Source: Motiliproteus coralliicola (GTDB taxonomy: Bacteria > Pseudomonadota > Gammaproteobacteria > Pseudomonadales > Balneatricaceae). From it: a DNA stretch of 64,000 bases. The notes beneath the pieces were generated by a model. The model was not told the origin of the DNA. It made no database searches and worked only from the letters and a program-made list of their open reading frames with translations. Position 1 is the first letter of the stretch, and each line of letters starts with the position of its first letter. The position numbers and the translations under genes are program-made. Positions 9,661 through 17,916 of this stretch are shown in pieces. The stretch is from the NCBI RefSeq assembly GCF_003345655.1, contig NZ_QQOH01000001.1, positions 372,001 through 436,000 on the forward strand, in the 5' to 3' direction.

Positions 9661-11685
9661 TTACTTGGCGCTGACCCGAACCTTGGCGGCCATCACCATG
9701 GCGGTGTTATTGCTGGTCACCTTGGGAACATTGTCGGCGTCGATATCTTCACCTTCGCCATCGACGTACTGCTCACCGGAGTCGCCCAGCCATTCGGCCA
9801 GCTGCATGCCCTGGTCGGTGCTGGAGCCGTTGATCACGCCCTTGAACCAGCTAACGTAGCGCTGGGCCAGGGTTTCCAGTTCCAGTGCAGCGGCGTTTTC
9901 ACCCTCTTCGTTCTTCAGGTGCAGCATCGCTTCACGCAGACCGGCGGAGATCGCCGCTGCGGTCCAAGGCGTGTGCTCGGTGGCTTGACCCGGCTTCTGT
10001 GCCCAGGTGTCGATTGCCTTGTCGAACAGCTGCTCGTCGACGGCCAGGTACAGCTTGCGGGCAGCATCGCGGTATTGGCTGTCTTCGGTCGCCAGGAAGG
10101 CGGCGGTCAGGCCACGAACCACGGCGAACTGCGCATCCAGTGACTGGCCTTGGTCGGCCTTGCCACCCAGGGTAGTGCCGTCGATCGCCAGACCGTTATC
10201 GCCGATCAGGTTGGCCAGGATAAAGTTGGCCTGAGCGCGGATCATCTCCAGCGCACGCTTACCCTGAGCAGATTTCAGGTCAACATCGCCACCCTCGGCG
10301 GAGGCGTAACCGACCGGCAGTGCGTCCTGCGAGCGTTGGAAGATCGACAGGGCAACCAGGCTGTAGGCCGCGTCGTAGGTGGTAACGTGCTGGCTCTGCT
10401 TACCGTTGTAGCTGTCCACCAGGGTGCCGACGCTACGGTTGAAGTGCAGCGCATCCAGATTCTTAAACAGCATCCCGGCCAGGTTTGACGCCACCGAGAA
10501 GGCATCGTCGGCTTTGACATCGTTGCTGATGTCGGCATCGACGTTGGCCTTGGGTGCGGCTGCGAAAGGCGCGCCGTCAAATACCGCGGCGAAAGCCGGG
10601 TTCTGACCGCTGTTGGCTTCACGCTGATCGGAGAAAGCGAAATATTCGCTGACCGGCCACAGCAGCAGCCAGGTGTCGCGCAGGCTGGAGCTGGCATCGG
10701 TCACTTTGAGTCCATCGATCGCCTTAACACCGTTGGCCGTGCCTTCGCTGACCGCGACCTGATGGGGGAACCAGACCACACCCTTGGACGGATCGTAGTC
10801 CGGGGTGATGGCGGCGCCCAGTTTGTTGCCGTCAAAGCCCAGCTGGTCTTGTAGGATCAGCAGCTTGTCCAGCGACATTTCGGTCAGGATCACGCCGTTC
10901 ATGCCGTCAACGGCGGAAACGCCCAGCGCGTGAACACCGTCCTGATCTTGGGTGGATGCCGAGGCTTCGACCTCCTCATCGCTGTCGATCACGTGCATGC
11001 CGCCGAGGAAGTCCTGGGACCACATCACTTCTTTCAGCAGGATACCGCCGATAGCGGCCGGGTTGATCACCTTCTCGGTCTGGCTGTCGGTCCATGCCAG
11101 GCTGGCGTAATCGCGGTAGTAGGCCGGAATCTTAGTGTTCAGGGTACGGGCCTTACCGTTTGAGTCCAGGTGCTCGACCTCATCGCCGTTGACGACGCTG
11201 GTATCCACCGGACCGGCAAACTCCGGCAGGGCTGCCTGGTAGGGCAGGGAGATCGGGTACAGGTTCAGCGGAATCTCTTCGGCCGGGTACTTGACCGAGT
11301 CAGCCAGCTCCATAAAACGCTGGCCCAGTGCACCCAGATCACCACCGCGCTGCTTGTTCAGCGGGCCGTTGGCCAGGTGGGGGCCGCTCTGGGACTGGTA
11401 GTTGAGGGCGTACATCGCCTCTTCGGAATACTCGTAGCTTTCGATACCGGCGCTGTAGTCGAACGCGGTCGGTTGGTTAACCTGATCCGGATCCAGTACG
11501 TCCAGGTCCAGGCCCAGGCTTTCAGCCAGCGGTTCGCCGGACAGTTCGAATTCGGTGTAAGCCAGGAAAGAGCCTGCCGGCAGTGCGCGCTTGTCGAGCA
11601 CCTCAACCTGCGGGCCGGCTTGTGCGGCGGTGGCACTGAGCAGCATGGCTGCGCTAATCGCCAACGAAAGCTTCTGCTTCTTCAA
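9661..11685 (-). CDS. Exported 674-aa protein with helical-toroid-like C-terminus, unknown function
   Basis: 674 aa with a clear signal peptide (MKKQKLSLAISAAM...AQAGP). The mature protein is acidic. Its C-terminal ~250 residues are repeated amphipathic helix pairs (AALELETLAQRYVSWFKG, DAARKLYLAVDEQL), resembling alpha/alpha-toroid (six-hairpin) folds, but I see no catalytic signature and do not recognise the family. A Fur-box-like site and further AATGAT hexamers lie just upstream (11706-11769), so it is probably iron-repressed. A strong terminator follows. Its position beside b561 and hexahaem cytochrome genes suggests a role in iron or haem handling at the periplasm or outer membrane; that is inference. 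Confidence 0.72.
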   Translation of the reverse strand: MKKQKLSLAISAAMLLSATAAQAGPQVEVLDKRALPAGSFLAYTEFELSGEPLAESLGLDLDVLDPDQVNQPTAFDYSAGIESYEYSEEAMYALNYQSQSGPHLANGPLNKQRGGDLGALGQRFMELADSVKYPAEEIPLNLYPISLPYQAALPEFAGPVDTSVVNGDEVEHLDSNGKARTLNTKIPAYYRDYASLAWTDSQTEKVINPAAIGGILLKEVMWSQDFLGGMHVIDSDEEVEASASTQDQDGVHALGVSAVDGMNGVILTEMSLDKLLILQDQLGFDGNKLGAAITPDYDPSKGVVWFPHQVAVSEGTANGVKAIDGLKVTDASSSLRDTWLLLWPVSEYFAFSDQREANSGQNPAFAAVFDGAPFAAAPKANVDADISNDVKADDAFSVASNLAGMLFKNLDALHFNRSVGTLVDSYNGKQSQHVTTYDAAYSLVALSIFQRSQDALPVGYASAEGGDVDLKSAQGKRALEMIRAQANFILANLIGDNGLAIDGTTLGGKADQGQSLDAQFAVVRGLTAAFLATEDSQYRDAARKLYLAVDEQLFDKAIDTWAQKPGQATEHTPWTAAAISAGLREAMLHLKNEEGENAAALELETLAQRYVSWFKGVINGSSTDQGMQLAEWLGDSGEQYVDGEGEDIDADNVPKVTSNNTAMVMAAKVRVSAK

Positions 11686-11750
11686 CGGTATTCCCCTTCA
11701 ACAGTAATGATTTATCAGCTTGCGAATGATAAACCGATGCTATTGGTAAT

Positions 11751-11769
11751 GGGAATACCTATCATTAAT
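11751..11769 (-). promoter_or_regulatory. Fur-box-like site upstream of the 674-aa exported protein
   Basis: Minus-strand 19-mer beginning ATTAATGATAGG, matching about 12 of 19 Fur-consensus positions. It lies 66-84 bp upstream of the start codon, with two more AATGAT hexamers between it and the gene. This is the second such site in 2.3 kb, which raises confidence in each. Confidence 0.5.
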
Positions 11770-11830
11770 AATTTTCTTCTTGTCCGGATTATCTCCGTTG
11801 ATTCTTGATATGGCTCAGTTTTGTCGGCAA

Positions 11831-12271
11831 TCACCAGCTCACATAGAACATCGCCTTGGCAAGAATGACGATGACAAACATCTGGATCAGCAGCTCGCGG
11901 TGGCCCAGCTTAAAGCGACCGGAGTCCAGCGTGCCTTTGATCGAACGACGCAGGGTCATGACCAGCTGCACCAGCACTGCTACCACCAGCAGCAGCTTGA
12001 TGGACAGCAGGGTGCCGAAACTGCTCGATAACGGTGACATCAGCACGGCGCGATGGTGATAGCCCAGCGTTAATCCGCTGAGAACCAGGGCGATCACCAC
12101 AAAAGGCATGATGCGGCGACCGCGCTTCTGGATTAACAACTCCAGCTGCCCCATGGTTTGGGGTGCAATTTGCGGGCGGATGCCTTCGATAATCAAAACC
12201 TCAAAGGCCACGACCCCGATAAACAGGATGGCGCAGATCAGATGAATGGTATGAGCCAGTCCGTAACCCAT
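11831..12271 (-). CDS. CopD-like four-helix membrane protein
   Basis: 146-aa inner-membrane protein with four hydrophobic helices, beginning MGYGLAHTIHLICAILFIG. The helix-1 histidines, YHH near helix 3 and a GHRELLIQ segment before helix 4 suggest the CopD/DUF2269/YphA-like group of small copper- or haem-associated membrane proteins. I chose the start at 12271 because GGAGAG lies 7 nt upstream; the longer frame to 12316 has no such site. It lies upstream of the 674-aa gene in the same direction, 145 bp away across the Fur-like site, so co-transcription is possible. The exact family is uncertain. Confidence 0.65.
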   Translation of the reverse strand: MGYGLAHTIHLICAILFIGVVAFEVLIIEGIRPQIAPQTMGQLELLIQKRGRRIMPFVVIALVLSGLTLGYHHRAVLMSPLSSSFGTLLSIKLLLVVAVLVQLVMTLRRSIKGTLDSGRFKLGHRELLIQMFVIVILAKAMFYVSW

Positions 12272-12476
12272 GTAACTCTCCCTGGATGAACGTGAAAACC
12301 TGGAAACTGCGATCAATGCTCGGCCTAATTCCGGTCAAGCTGAATGATCTGAATCAAGCAGGGAGTTGGCGATTGAACGGATTGATATATGACAAAAAAG
12401 GGACGTTTTCGTACCCAAAAGGGTTGAATCGAATATACGATTTTGACTCGTCCGAGGGCGTGCAATGCCTTCCTGA

Positions 12477-12581
12477 AGGGGCGCAGAGCGGCAATCCGGG
12501 GTTATCAATCCCGCTATCAAGGCTGAGCGAGCCAAACTTGAGCAACAACAAGTCGAACAGGCGCAGAACGACGCGAGCTAA
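12477..12581 (+). pseudogene. Possible 3' remnant of a lost gene
   Basis: An open stretch of 34 codons with no start codon ends in a hydrophilic helical peptide (ERAKLEQQQVEQAQNDAS, then TAA), 20 nt before a strong terminator. Codon usage looks coding, but a stop lies immediately upstream in frame and no homologue is evident to me. The rest of 12272-12601 has only a 12-codon open frame at 12389 and no other gene that I can support. Confidence 0.25.
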
Positions 12582-12601
12582 GGCTACAGGCGTCTCGACT
12601 C

Positions 12602-12629
12602 AAAAGCCCCGGAATGCCGGGGCTTTTTT
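12602..12629 (+). terminator. Rho-independent terminator (bidirectional)
   Basis: Perfect stem AAAAGCCCCGG / CCGGGGCTTTT with loop AATG, followed by six T on the plus strand and flanked by A's that serve as the T-run on the minus strand. It ends the minus-strand poly-histidine gene and any plus-strand transcript from 12477-12581. Confidence 0.85.
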
Positions 12630-12644
12630 CTGAAGGGGTAACGG

Positions 12645-12857
12645 TCAGTGATGGTGATGATGGTGGTGATGGTGCTCACTGTAGAACCAGCCAACCGACA
12701 GGCACAGCGCACCAAATGCCAGTAACGCTGATGCAGCCAGGGTCTGGCTGCCCGGAGTGGCGGCGATTAGAAACAGGAAGCCCATCATCAGGCAAAACAG
12801 GGCAAAGGCGGTTACCAGGTTCACCTTTTTGCCGTTGCCAAATTCGCTATTCAGCAT
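12645..12857 (-). CDS. Small two-helix membrane protein ending in nine histidines
   Basis: 70 aa with two hydrophobic helices (about residues 13-34 and 40-58). It ends in WFYSE followed by nine consecutive His and the stop. The histidines use a mix of CAC and CAT codons, so this is not a simple trinucleotide slippage product. AGGAGA precedes the ATG. The tail could bind Ni, Zn, Cu or Co on one face of the membrane. I do not recognise the family; it is a candidate metal buffer or sensor. Confidence 0.72.
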   Translation of the reverse strand: MLNSEFGNGKKVNLVTAFALFCLMMGFLFLIAATPGSQTLAASALLAFGALCLSVGWFYSEHHHHHHHHH

Positions 12858-13026
12858 CTCGGTTCTCCTGTAGTTACAACCTCTTATTATACCGCTCCTG
12901 CTGCCATGACTGGCTGAAACCGGTTAATCCAGACCGCCGTCTTGCTTGAACTTAACAGCAACGCCCGGGTCTACTGGAAACTACCGAGGAAGGGGATTTA
13001 TCAGTCATTTTCCGGAGGATAAGCCA

Positions 13027-13278
13027 ATGGATGTTCAAGCCTTTGAGCGCCAGGCCCGTAGCGGTACGGTCGACGCCGTCAATATTCTTTCACACGAGGG
13101 CGATATCTACACCGCCGAAGTAGTCATCCACGGTCGCAGTCATACCCTGGAATCGACCGATCGCCACCAACCGTTGGTGTTTCACAGTTACCGTGAAGCT
13201 AAACGCTCCTTTGCTTCCTATTCGGTACCGATCCGGCTCGAAGCCAGCCAGGTCTACGACGAGATGATCAGCCACTGA
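13027..13278 (+). CDS. Small conserved cytosolic protein, DUF6482-like
   Basis: 83 aa, start at 13027 after GGAGG. Compact alpha/beta sequence beginning MDVQAFERQARSGTVDAV with an EGDIYTAEVVIHGR strand pair. The layout (short helix, beta hairpin, FHSYREAKRSF near the end) resembles DUF6482 small proteins of Pseudomonas and Marinobacter; this assignment is from memory of the family shape. No signal peptide, cysteine or catalytic motif is seen. Monocistronic, with a 12-bp hairpin 46 bp past its stop. Confidence 0.65.
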   Translation: MDVQAFERQARSGTVDAVNILSHEGDIYTAEVVIHGRSHTLESTDRHQPLVFHSYREAKRSFASYSVPIRLEASQVYDEMISH

Positions 13279-13324
13279 TAGCTGGCCAACTTGCGACTAA
13301 AGCACTGAAAATTAGTTTTGACTT

Positions 13325-13356
13325 CATAACCCGATCGACGCCATGATCGGGTTATG
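13325..13356 (+). terminator. Hairpin after the DUF6482-like gene
   Basis: Perfect 12-bp inverted repeat (CATAACCCGATC / GATCGGGTTATG) with an 8-nt loop, followed by an AT-rich stretch rather than a pure T-run. Probable terminator or 3'-stabilising hairpin. Confidence 0.6.
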
Positions 13357-13499
13357 AATATTTTCAACGCCATCTTTTTTGTATCCCGACGACCGCAGGT
13401 CAGCAAACGCTGGCACCTGCGAGTGCTCGCGTGTCGGTCGGGATGGCGTGGTTCGATGATGAAGTGATCTGATTTACTGAATTGAACAAAGTATTCCCG

Positions 13500-13527
13500 G
13501 CCGCGGCTTTCACCGCGGCTTTTTTTT
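13500..13527 (+). terminator. Rho-independent terminator with no obvious upstream gene
   Basis: Stem GCCGCGG / CCGCGGC, loop CTTTCA, then eight T. It points along the plus strand, yet 13357-13499 holds only a 37-codon open frame starting at 13353 that I cannot support. A small RNA ending here is possible. Confidence 0.75.
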
Positions 13528-13592
13528 GCCTCGGTGTTGGAGCGGCTTTTTTAGTCCTGCGGAAATAACTGCGCAGCAACATGGAGGTCATC

Positions 13593-14495
13593 ATGTCCAC
13601 CCCTATCGCCTATGCGACCGTGATTGTTATCTGGTCGACCACACCTCTGGCTATCATCTGGAGCAGCGAAACCGTCACCCCAGTGATGGCAGCGATGCTG
13701 CGTATGATGCTGGCTGCCGTGGTGGGCCTGGGGTTGCTACGCTGGCTGCGTATCCCGTTGCCTTGGCATGGCCCGGCGCTGAAAAGCTACCTCTACGCCA
13801 CGCTGGGAGTCTACGGCGCCATGTTCACCACCTACATGGCGGCCAGCCAGCTCAGTTCGGGGCTAATCTCGCTGATCTTCGGCATGTCGCCGATCGTGTC
13901 TGGCCTGCTGGCCCAGTTCTGGTTGGGTGAGAAGGCGTTTAGCCCGCTGCGCTGGTTGGCATTGCTGCTGGCGCTGTCTGGCCTTGGCTGGGTACTTAGC
14001 GATGGTTTGGTGATTGAAACCTCGGCGTTAGCGGCCGTTGGCCTGATGCTGTTGGCGGTACTGCTGTTTAGCATCAGCGGGGTTCTGGTCAAGGGGGTTA
14101 GCGTTCAGATCCACCCGTTGGCGCAGACAGTAGGTGCCTTGTGCTGCTCGATACCGTTCTATGCGCTGAGCTGGTTGCTGATGGATGGCCAGTTGCCTGA
14201 CCTGAATGGAGGAGGACGCTCGCTGGCGGCGATCATCTACCTGGGACTGTTCGGTTCGCTGGTGGGCTTTGTCGCCTACTACTACATCCTCCAGCAGCTG
14301 GCGGCCAGCACGGTGGCGTTGATCACCCTGATCACCCCGGTGCTGGCGATCTCGCTGGGCAGTCTGCTGAATCAGGAGCCGCTGACGTTGCGGTTGATTC
14401 AGGGTAGTGGCCTGATCTGCCTGGGATTGGCGCTGTACCAGTGGAGTGGCCGCAGGCTAGGCAGGGAGGTTAGTCAGCCTCAAGCGGCTGATTAG
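13593..14495 (+). CDS. DMT-superfamily (EamA) metabolite exporter
   Basis: 300-aa inner-membrane protein with ten predicted helices arranged as two EamA repeats. The first half carries TPLAIIWSSETVTP and LRMMLAAVVGL; the second ends in LITLITPVLAISLGSLLNQEP, the typical EamA C-terminal helix pair. Members export amino acids, purines or other small metabolites; the substrate is not predictable here. I chose the start at 13593 because GGAGG lies 5 nt upstream, rather than the ATG at 13581 that contains that site. Confidence 0.87.
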   Translation: MSTPIAYATVIVIWSTTPLAIIWSSETVTPVMAAMLRMMLAAVVGLGLLRWLRIPLPWHGPALKSYLYATLGVYGAMFTTYMAASQLSSGLISLIFGMSPIVSGLLAQFWLGEKAFSPLRWLALLLALSGLGWVLSDGLVIETSALAAVGLMLLAVLLFSISGVLVKGVSVQIHPLAQTVGALCCSIPFYALSWLLMDGQLPDLNGGGRSLAAIIYLGLFGSLVGFVAYYYILQQLAASTVALITLITPVLAISLGSLLNQEPLTLRLIQGSGLICLGLALYQWSGRRLGREVSQPQAAD

Positions 14496-14534
14496 GGGAC
14501 CAGTGGGCACTGGGCGACGGTCGAACGCCTATTC

Positions 14535-14560
14535 GGAGACGACCTCGGGTGGTCATCTCC
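14535..14560. terminator. Hairpin between convergent genes
   Basis: Inverted repeat GGAGACGACC / GGTCATCTCC (one mismatch) with a 6-nt loop, in the 95-bp gap between the convergent EamA and DAO-oxidase genes. No T-run on either side, so termination is only likely by position. Confidence 0.4.
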
Positions 14561-14590
14561 GGGTGGGTGAAGCAAAGCCCTGTTGGCGGT

Positions 14591-16021
14591 TTAGCCGAGT
14601 TCGTTCTGGGTGATCGGGAAGCCCATCTTTTCGACCATGCTGATCCAGGGGTTGCGCCAACCGCCTTTGGCATCGACGGTATCCAGCGCGTACATGGTGA
14701 TCTTGGCGCCCAGCCAGCGGAATGGCTCCGGCGGGATATAGCCGGGCAGACTGGTGGCGAACTGCATCCGGGTTTCCGGGATATCGTCGCCGTCCAGAAT
14801 CGCCAGTCCGACGCGGGAGCCGAAGCGGGTCGCGGTGACACCGAAGCCGGAGTAGCCGCCGGCATAGATCATGTCGCCGTCGTAGTAGTGCTGGAAATGA
14901 ACGGCCATCCGGGTGGTCAGCCCGATCGGACCGCTCCAGGCATGGGAGAAGCGGATGTCGCGCAGGCTGGGGAAGGTTTTGTAGAAGTTCTCCACCAGCG
15001 GCAGGAAGTTCTCCGCGCTACGATCGGCCTTGGGGTCGGTATCGTTATTGAAGAAATAGCCCAGCCGGCCACCGAACAGGATCCGGTTGTCGGCGGTCAG
15101 GCGCATGTAATTGAGCTGGGTACGGGTATCGTAGATGCCCTGGCGGTTCTTCCAGCCGATCGTCGCCATTTGCTCGTCGGTCAGTGGTTCGGTCACCACG
15201 ATGCGATCGCGGATTGCCGCGACCCGGGTCTTGATCTTTTTATTGCCGGCGGCAAAGGCGTTGGTCGCCAACAGCACCTTATTGGCATTGATCGTGCCTT
15301 CCGGGGTGGTCACCCGAACGCCGGGTTTGAGGTGCTCGCTTGATTGCAGCGGGGTGTACTCGTAGATGCGTACGCCCAGCGACATAGCGGCGCGTTTCAG
15401 GCCCCAGGCCAGCTTGGCCGGGTGGACGGTGCCGCTGCGGCTTTTGGACCAGAGGCCGCCGTTGAACAGCGGTGAGTCCATCTGTTCGCGGACCTCGTCT
15501 TTATCGAGCAGGTAGGCGTCGTGGCCATAACGTTTGTAGAGTTCGTACTCTTTCTCGATATCGGCCAAGCCCTCTTCGCCGACGGCGACGGTCAGCTCGC
15601 CACCCCATTCGATATCGCAATCGATGTCGTAGCGTTCGATGGTGTCGCGAAAGCCGTCCAGGTTCTCCTTACCCAGCTCTTCCAGCGCATCGATATCCTG
15701 CGGGAACAGGCGGGCCGCATTCTCTAGTCCGTGCATTACCGAGGTCGACAAAATCGCCGCGGGGCGACCGGAAGCACCGATGGCGATGCACTGGGCCTCG
15801 ATGATCACCACCTCGCGATCCGGGTTCTGTTCTTTGGCATGAATCGCCGCCCACAAGCCGGTAAAACCCGCACCGACGATCAACAGATCGCAGCTGATAC
15901 TGTCTTTAAGGGAAGGCTCGGGATCGGGAGCCTGGGCATTGTCGAGCCAGTAAGGGAAGAATTTGGTTTTAAGCAGCGCTTTACGCGCCTGGGCATGCTC
16001 GGATGTAGCTTGGTAAGTCAT
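14591..16021 (-). CDS. DAO-family FAD-dependent amine/amino-acid oxidoreductase
   Basis: 476 aa. After a short N-terminal helix comes the FAD Rossmann motif LLIVGAGFTGLWAAIHAKE, then VVIIEAQCIAIGASGRPA, the glycine-oxidase/D-amino-acid-oxidase (PF01266) arrangement. The SGR(P/N) sequence after the second strand and the C-terminal GGYSGFGVT match the PuuB/OrdL-like group (gamma-glutamylputrescine oxidoreductase and related amine oxidases). It should oxidise an amine with H2O2 release in the cytoplasm. No putrescine-utilisation partners lie nearby, so the substrate is open. Confidence 0.84.
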   Translation of the reverse strand: MTYQATSEHAQARKALLKTKFFPYWLDNAQAPDPEPSLKDSISCDLLIVGAGFTGLWAAIHAKEQNPDREVVIIEAQCIAIGASGRPAAILSTSVMHGLENAARLFPQDIDALEELGKENLDGFRDTIERYDIDCDIEWGGELTVAVGEEGLADIEKEYELYKRYGHDAYLLDKDEVREQMDSPLFNGGLWSKSRSGTVHPAKLAWGLKRAAMSLGVRIYEYTPLQSSEHLKPGVRVTTPEGTINANKVLLATNAFAAGNKKIKTRVAAIRDRIVVTEPLTDEQMATIGWKNRQGIYDTRTQLNYMRLTADNRILFGGRLGYFFNNDTDPKADRSAENFLPLVENFYKTFPSLRDIRFSHAWSGPIGLTTRMAVHFQHYYDGDMIYAGGYSGFGVTATRFGSRVGLAILDGDDIPETRMQFATSLPGYIPPEPFRWLGAKITMYALDTVDAKGGWRNPWISMVEKMGFPITQNELG

Positions 16022-16288
16022 GACGAAAACCCGGTCTGGAAACCATAGTGGTTGTTGTTATCGATGGTGGCTTCATGATGCCGTTCGTTGATAACCGGCG
16101 GTATACCCTCAACAGGGGGCGATTACCCTGAAACGGGTAGGTTGGTGACGGGTGAAAATGTGGTGGTGTTGTCGCTTGGCTTAACCATTGATTATTGCGT
16201 GTACAGTCGCTGAAACCAGCATCAGTGCTGAGAATTGCGGGTTTTTTGAACGATTAAAAATTGATTAAATTTTTGTGTCATCAGACTG

Positions 16289-16316
16289 TTGACCGCCCTC
16301 CGGGACTCTGTATAAT
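16289..16316 (+). promoter_or_regulatory. Sigma-70 promoter of tRNA-Val
   Basis: TTGACC (16289-16294), 16-bp spacer, perfect TATAAT (16311-16316), then a GC-rich discriminator GCCCGCCG typical of stringently controlled stable-RNA promoters. It lies 45 bp upstream of the tRNA. The remainder of 16022-16288 holds no gene. Confidence 0.85.
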
Positions 16317-16361
16317 GCCCGCCGTACATGAGGAGCGACACACACCGCACCGGAATGTAAT

Positions 16362-16438
<77 letters not shown>

Positions 16439-16445
16439 AATTTAG

Positions 16446-16473
16446 AAAAGCCCGCATTTACTGCGGGCTTTTT
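16446..16473 (+). terminator. Rho-independent terminator of tRNA-Val
   Basis: Stem AAAGCCCGCA / TGCGGGCTTT with loop TTTAC and a T5 run, starting 8 nt after the tRNA. Confidence 0.9.
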
Positions 16474-16597
16474 GCATTCTGCGATGTGAGTATTGTTTGG
16501 CAGATGAGAACTGCCGAAGGCAGTCGAGCCGAGCGAAGCGAGACCACATCGGAGCCTGCGACGATAGCCCCGAAGGGGAAGGCGCGTAGCGACGTAT

Positions 16598-16620
16598 AAT
16601 CTGCCTAGTCCTACCAAATT
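16598..16620 (+). repeat. Direct repeat of the tRNA-Val 3' end (att-like or tRNA remnant)
   Basis: These 23 bases are identical to 16420-16442, covering the tRNA T-arm 3' strand, acceptor strand and CCA plus four downstream bases. The copies are 178 bp apart. Either an integrase attachment duplicate or the leftover 3' end of a second tandem tRNA. The DNA between (16474-16597) has several short CGAAGCGAG/GCGTAGCGACG-like palindromic words and no gene. Confidence 0.8.
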
Positions 16621-16644
16621 CAGACTGTTTGATCAGTCGCTTAG

Positions 16645-16669
16645 AAGCCGAGTCTAGCTCGGCTTTTTT
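16645..16669 (+). terminator. Rho-independent terminator after the tRNA 3' repeat
   Basis: AAGCCGAG / CTCGGCTT stem with a 5-nt loop and T6. Having a second terminator behind the second tRNA end favours loss of a former tandem tRNA gene at this spot. Confidence 0.75.
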
Positions 16670-16698
16670 GGTTTGTGATTGATCCGGGTAACAAATGG

Positions 16699-17829
16699 TC
16701 AGTTGAAGTGTTTTGATCTCAACTGTTTACAAACACCGTCTAACCCAGGAAACAGCCCTCCCCAAGATAGTCCCATGCGGGATAGGTCTCTCATCACTTC
16801 TTTTCTCTCTGTCGATGGGATTGCGAACGCTCTGATGTACTCATCTGATTCACCAGAGTTATTAGCGATGATTCCCTCAATATCGTCTGCGCTACTGAAC
16901 ATGGTTACTGATTGTTGAGGCAATACACGAGTATTGCCGTAGCTCGGAAGCTCTAGTGTTTTGAGAAGCAATGCTGGCGATCGTAGTAGAGCCTGGTTAC
17001 CGGCCATCTGTGACCACTTGCGTTCGTTGAAAACAAAAATTGTTACTTCTTTTTGTTTATCAAGAGCACTTGCATTTTCATATGCAAAGAAGGCTGCTAC
17101 AAATGGGCTTCTTGTCCAGTCAAGAAGAGGGGTGGGATAACCGTGGTGTTGGGCTAGATTAAGCAATGCGCCTAAAGATCGATCATTTCTTATATCGTAG
17201 ATATGGTCTGAGTCGGCATTTAAGAACCGCTCCACTTCAACAATCTCATGATCCAGATAAGCTTCTAAGTCGGCACGGCCTGTTCTATGGAAAGATGTTT
17301 GTAGCTTCCAGTGCCGTGCCTGACCTCTGTATACCAACCCTTCCTCAGCTTCGAGCGCTTTAGTTCTGAAGTCGGCCCAGGATATGCTCTCGCGCTTAAT
17401 GCTAGAGCCGCCCGCTATGCGCCTTTCTAGAGTTGTAGAGCCTCTTTTTTCTTGCGTTGGATATTTGCTTACCCAGCTAACTTCCATTTCTGAGGGGCTT
17501 ATGAGTTTTGCAGTGAATGTTGTGGTTAGCGGCCACTCAAAACCTGGATAATGGTCATTAATTAGTTTTATATCGGTTTCACTTAGAGGGAGGCCTTGTT
17601 GGGTATGGAACGTGGAATGCCCAGTCTCGCCAGTAAACTCGTGCTGGCCTACTTCTTTAGCAGTGAACTTTGACCAGTTCCAAATGTGTTCATCTTTACC
17701 GTTTATCTTTAAGGTCTCAAGTAGAGATATCCGTCCTTGATAAACTCCGTTGCGGCAATCAATGCTAGCAACCGTATAATTGCCTTCGGTTGATGTGCCA
17801 TACCATTGTCCTTGTATGTGCCAGGCCAT
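16699..17829 (-). CDS. FRG-domain protein
   Basis: 376 aa. The central part (about residues 145-265) has the hallmarks of the FRG domain (PF08867): ISWADFRTKALE, GLVYRGQARHWKLQTSFHR, then LLNLAQHHGYPTPLLDWTRS, the AQHHG.PT.LLDWT signature. An N-terminal ~110-residue beta-rich region is unassigned. FRG-domain genes are scattered in genomic islands, and some occur in candidate anti-phage loci; their biochemical role is not established. AGGAG lies upstream of the ATG. Base composition is visibly more AT-rich than neighbouring housekeeping-like genes, and the gene sits just behind a duplicated tRNA end, both pointing to horizontal gain. Confidence 0.85.
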   Translation of the reverse strand: MAWHIQGQWYGTSTEGNYTVASIDCRNGVYQGRISLLETLKINGKDEHIWNWSKFTAKEVGQHEFTGETGHSTFHTQQGLPLSETDIKLINDHYPGFEWPLTTTFTAKLISPSEMEVSWVSKYPTQEKRGSTTLERRIAGGSSIKRESISWADFRTKALEAEEGLVYRGQARHWKLQTSFHRTGRADLEAYLDHEIVEVERFLNADSDHIYDIRNDRSLGALLNLAQHHGYPTPLLDWTRSPFVAAFFAYENASALDKQKEVTIFVFNERKWSQMAGNQALLRSPALLLKTLELPSYGNTRVLPQQSVTMFSSADDIEGIIANNSGESDEYIRAFAIPSTERKEVMRDLSRMGLSWGGLFPGLDGVCKQLRSKHFN

Positions 17830-17888
17830 TACGACTCCTTGTAATCAGAACACAATCAGTGATTCTTGCACTCTTGGCCATGTTTGAT

Positions 17889-17916
17889 CAATGACAACTT
17901 TCCTAGGTTGTCATTG
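17889..17916. promoter_or_regulatory. 10-bp perfect inverted repeat upstream of the FRG gene
   Basis: CAATGACAAC / GTTGTCATTG with an 8-nt centre, ending 60 bp upstream of the FRG start codon. It could be an operator for an island regulator or a transcript hairpin; there is no T-run. Confidence 0.5.

Noticed and set aside
13400-13600. 66-codon minus-strand open frame rich in Lys and Ala
   Set aside because: It runs through a strong plus-strand terminator and the EamA ribosome-binding region; the Lys/Ala richness comes from the T-run and GC stem.
16474-16597. Short palindromic words (CGAAGCGAG, GCGTAGCGACG) considered as a REP or CRISPR repeat
   Set aside because: No regular spacing, no repeat unit of constant length and no cas genes; too short to call anything beyond intergenic palindromes.
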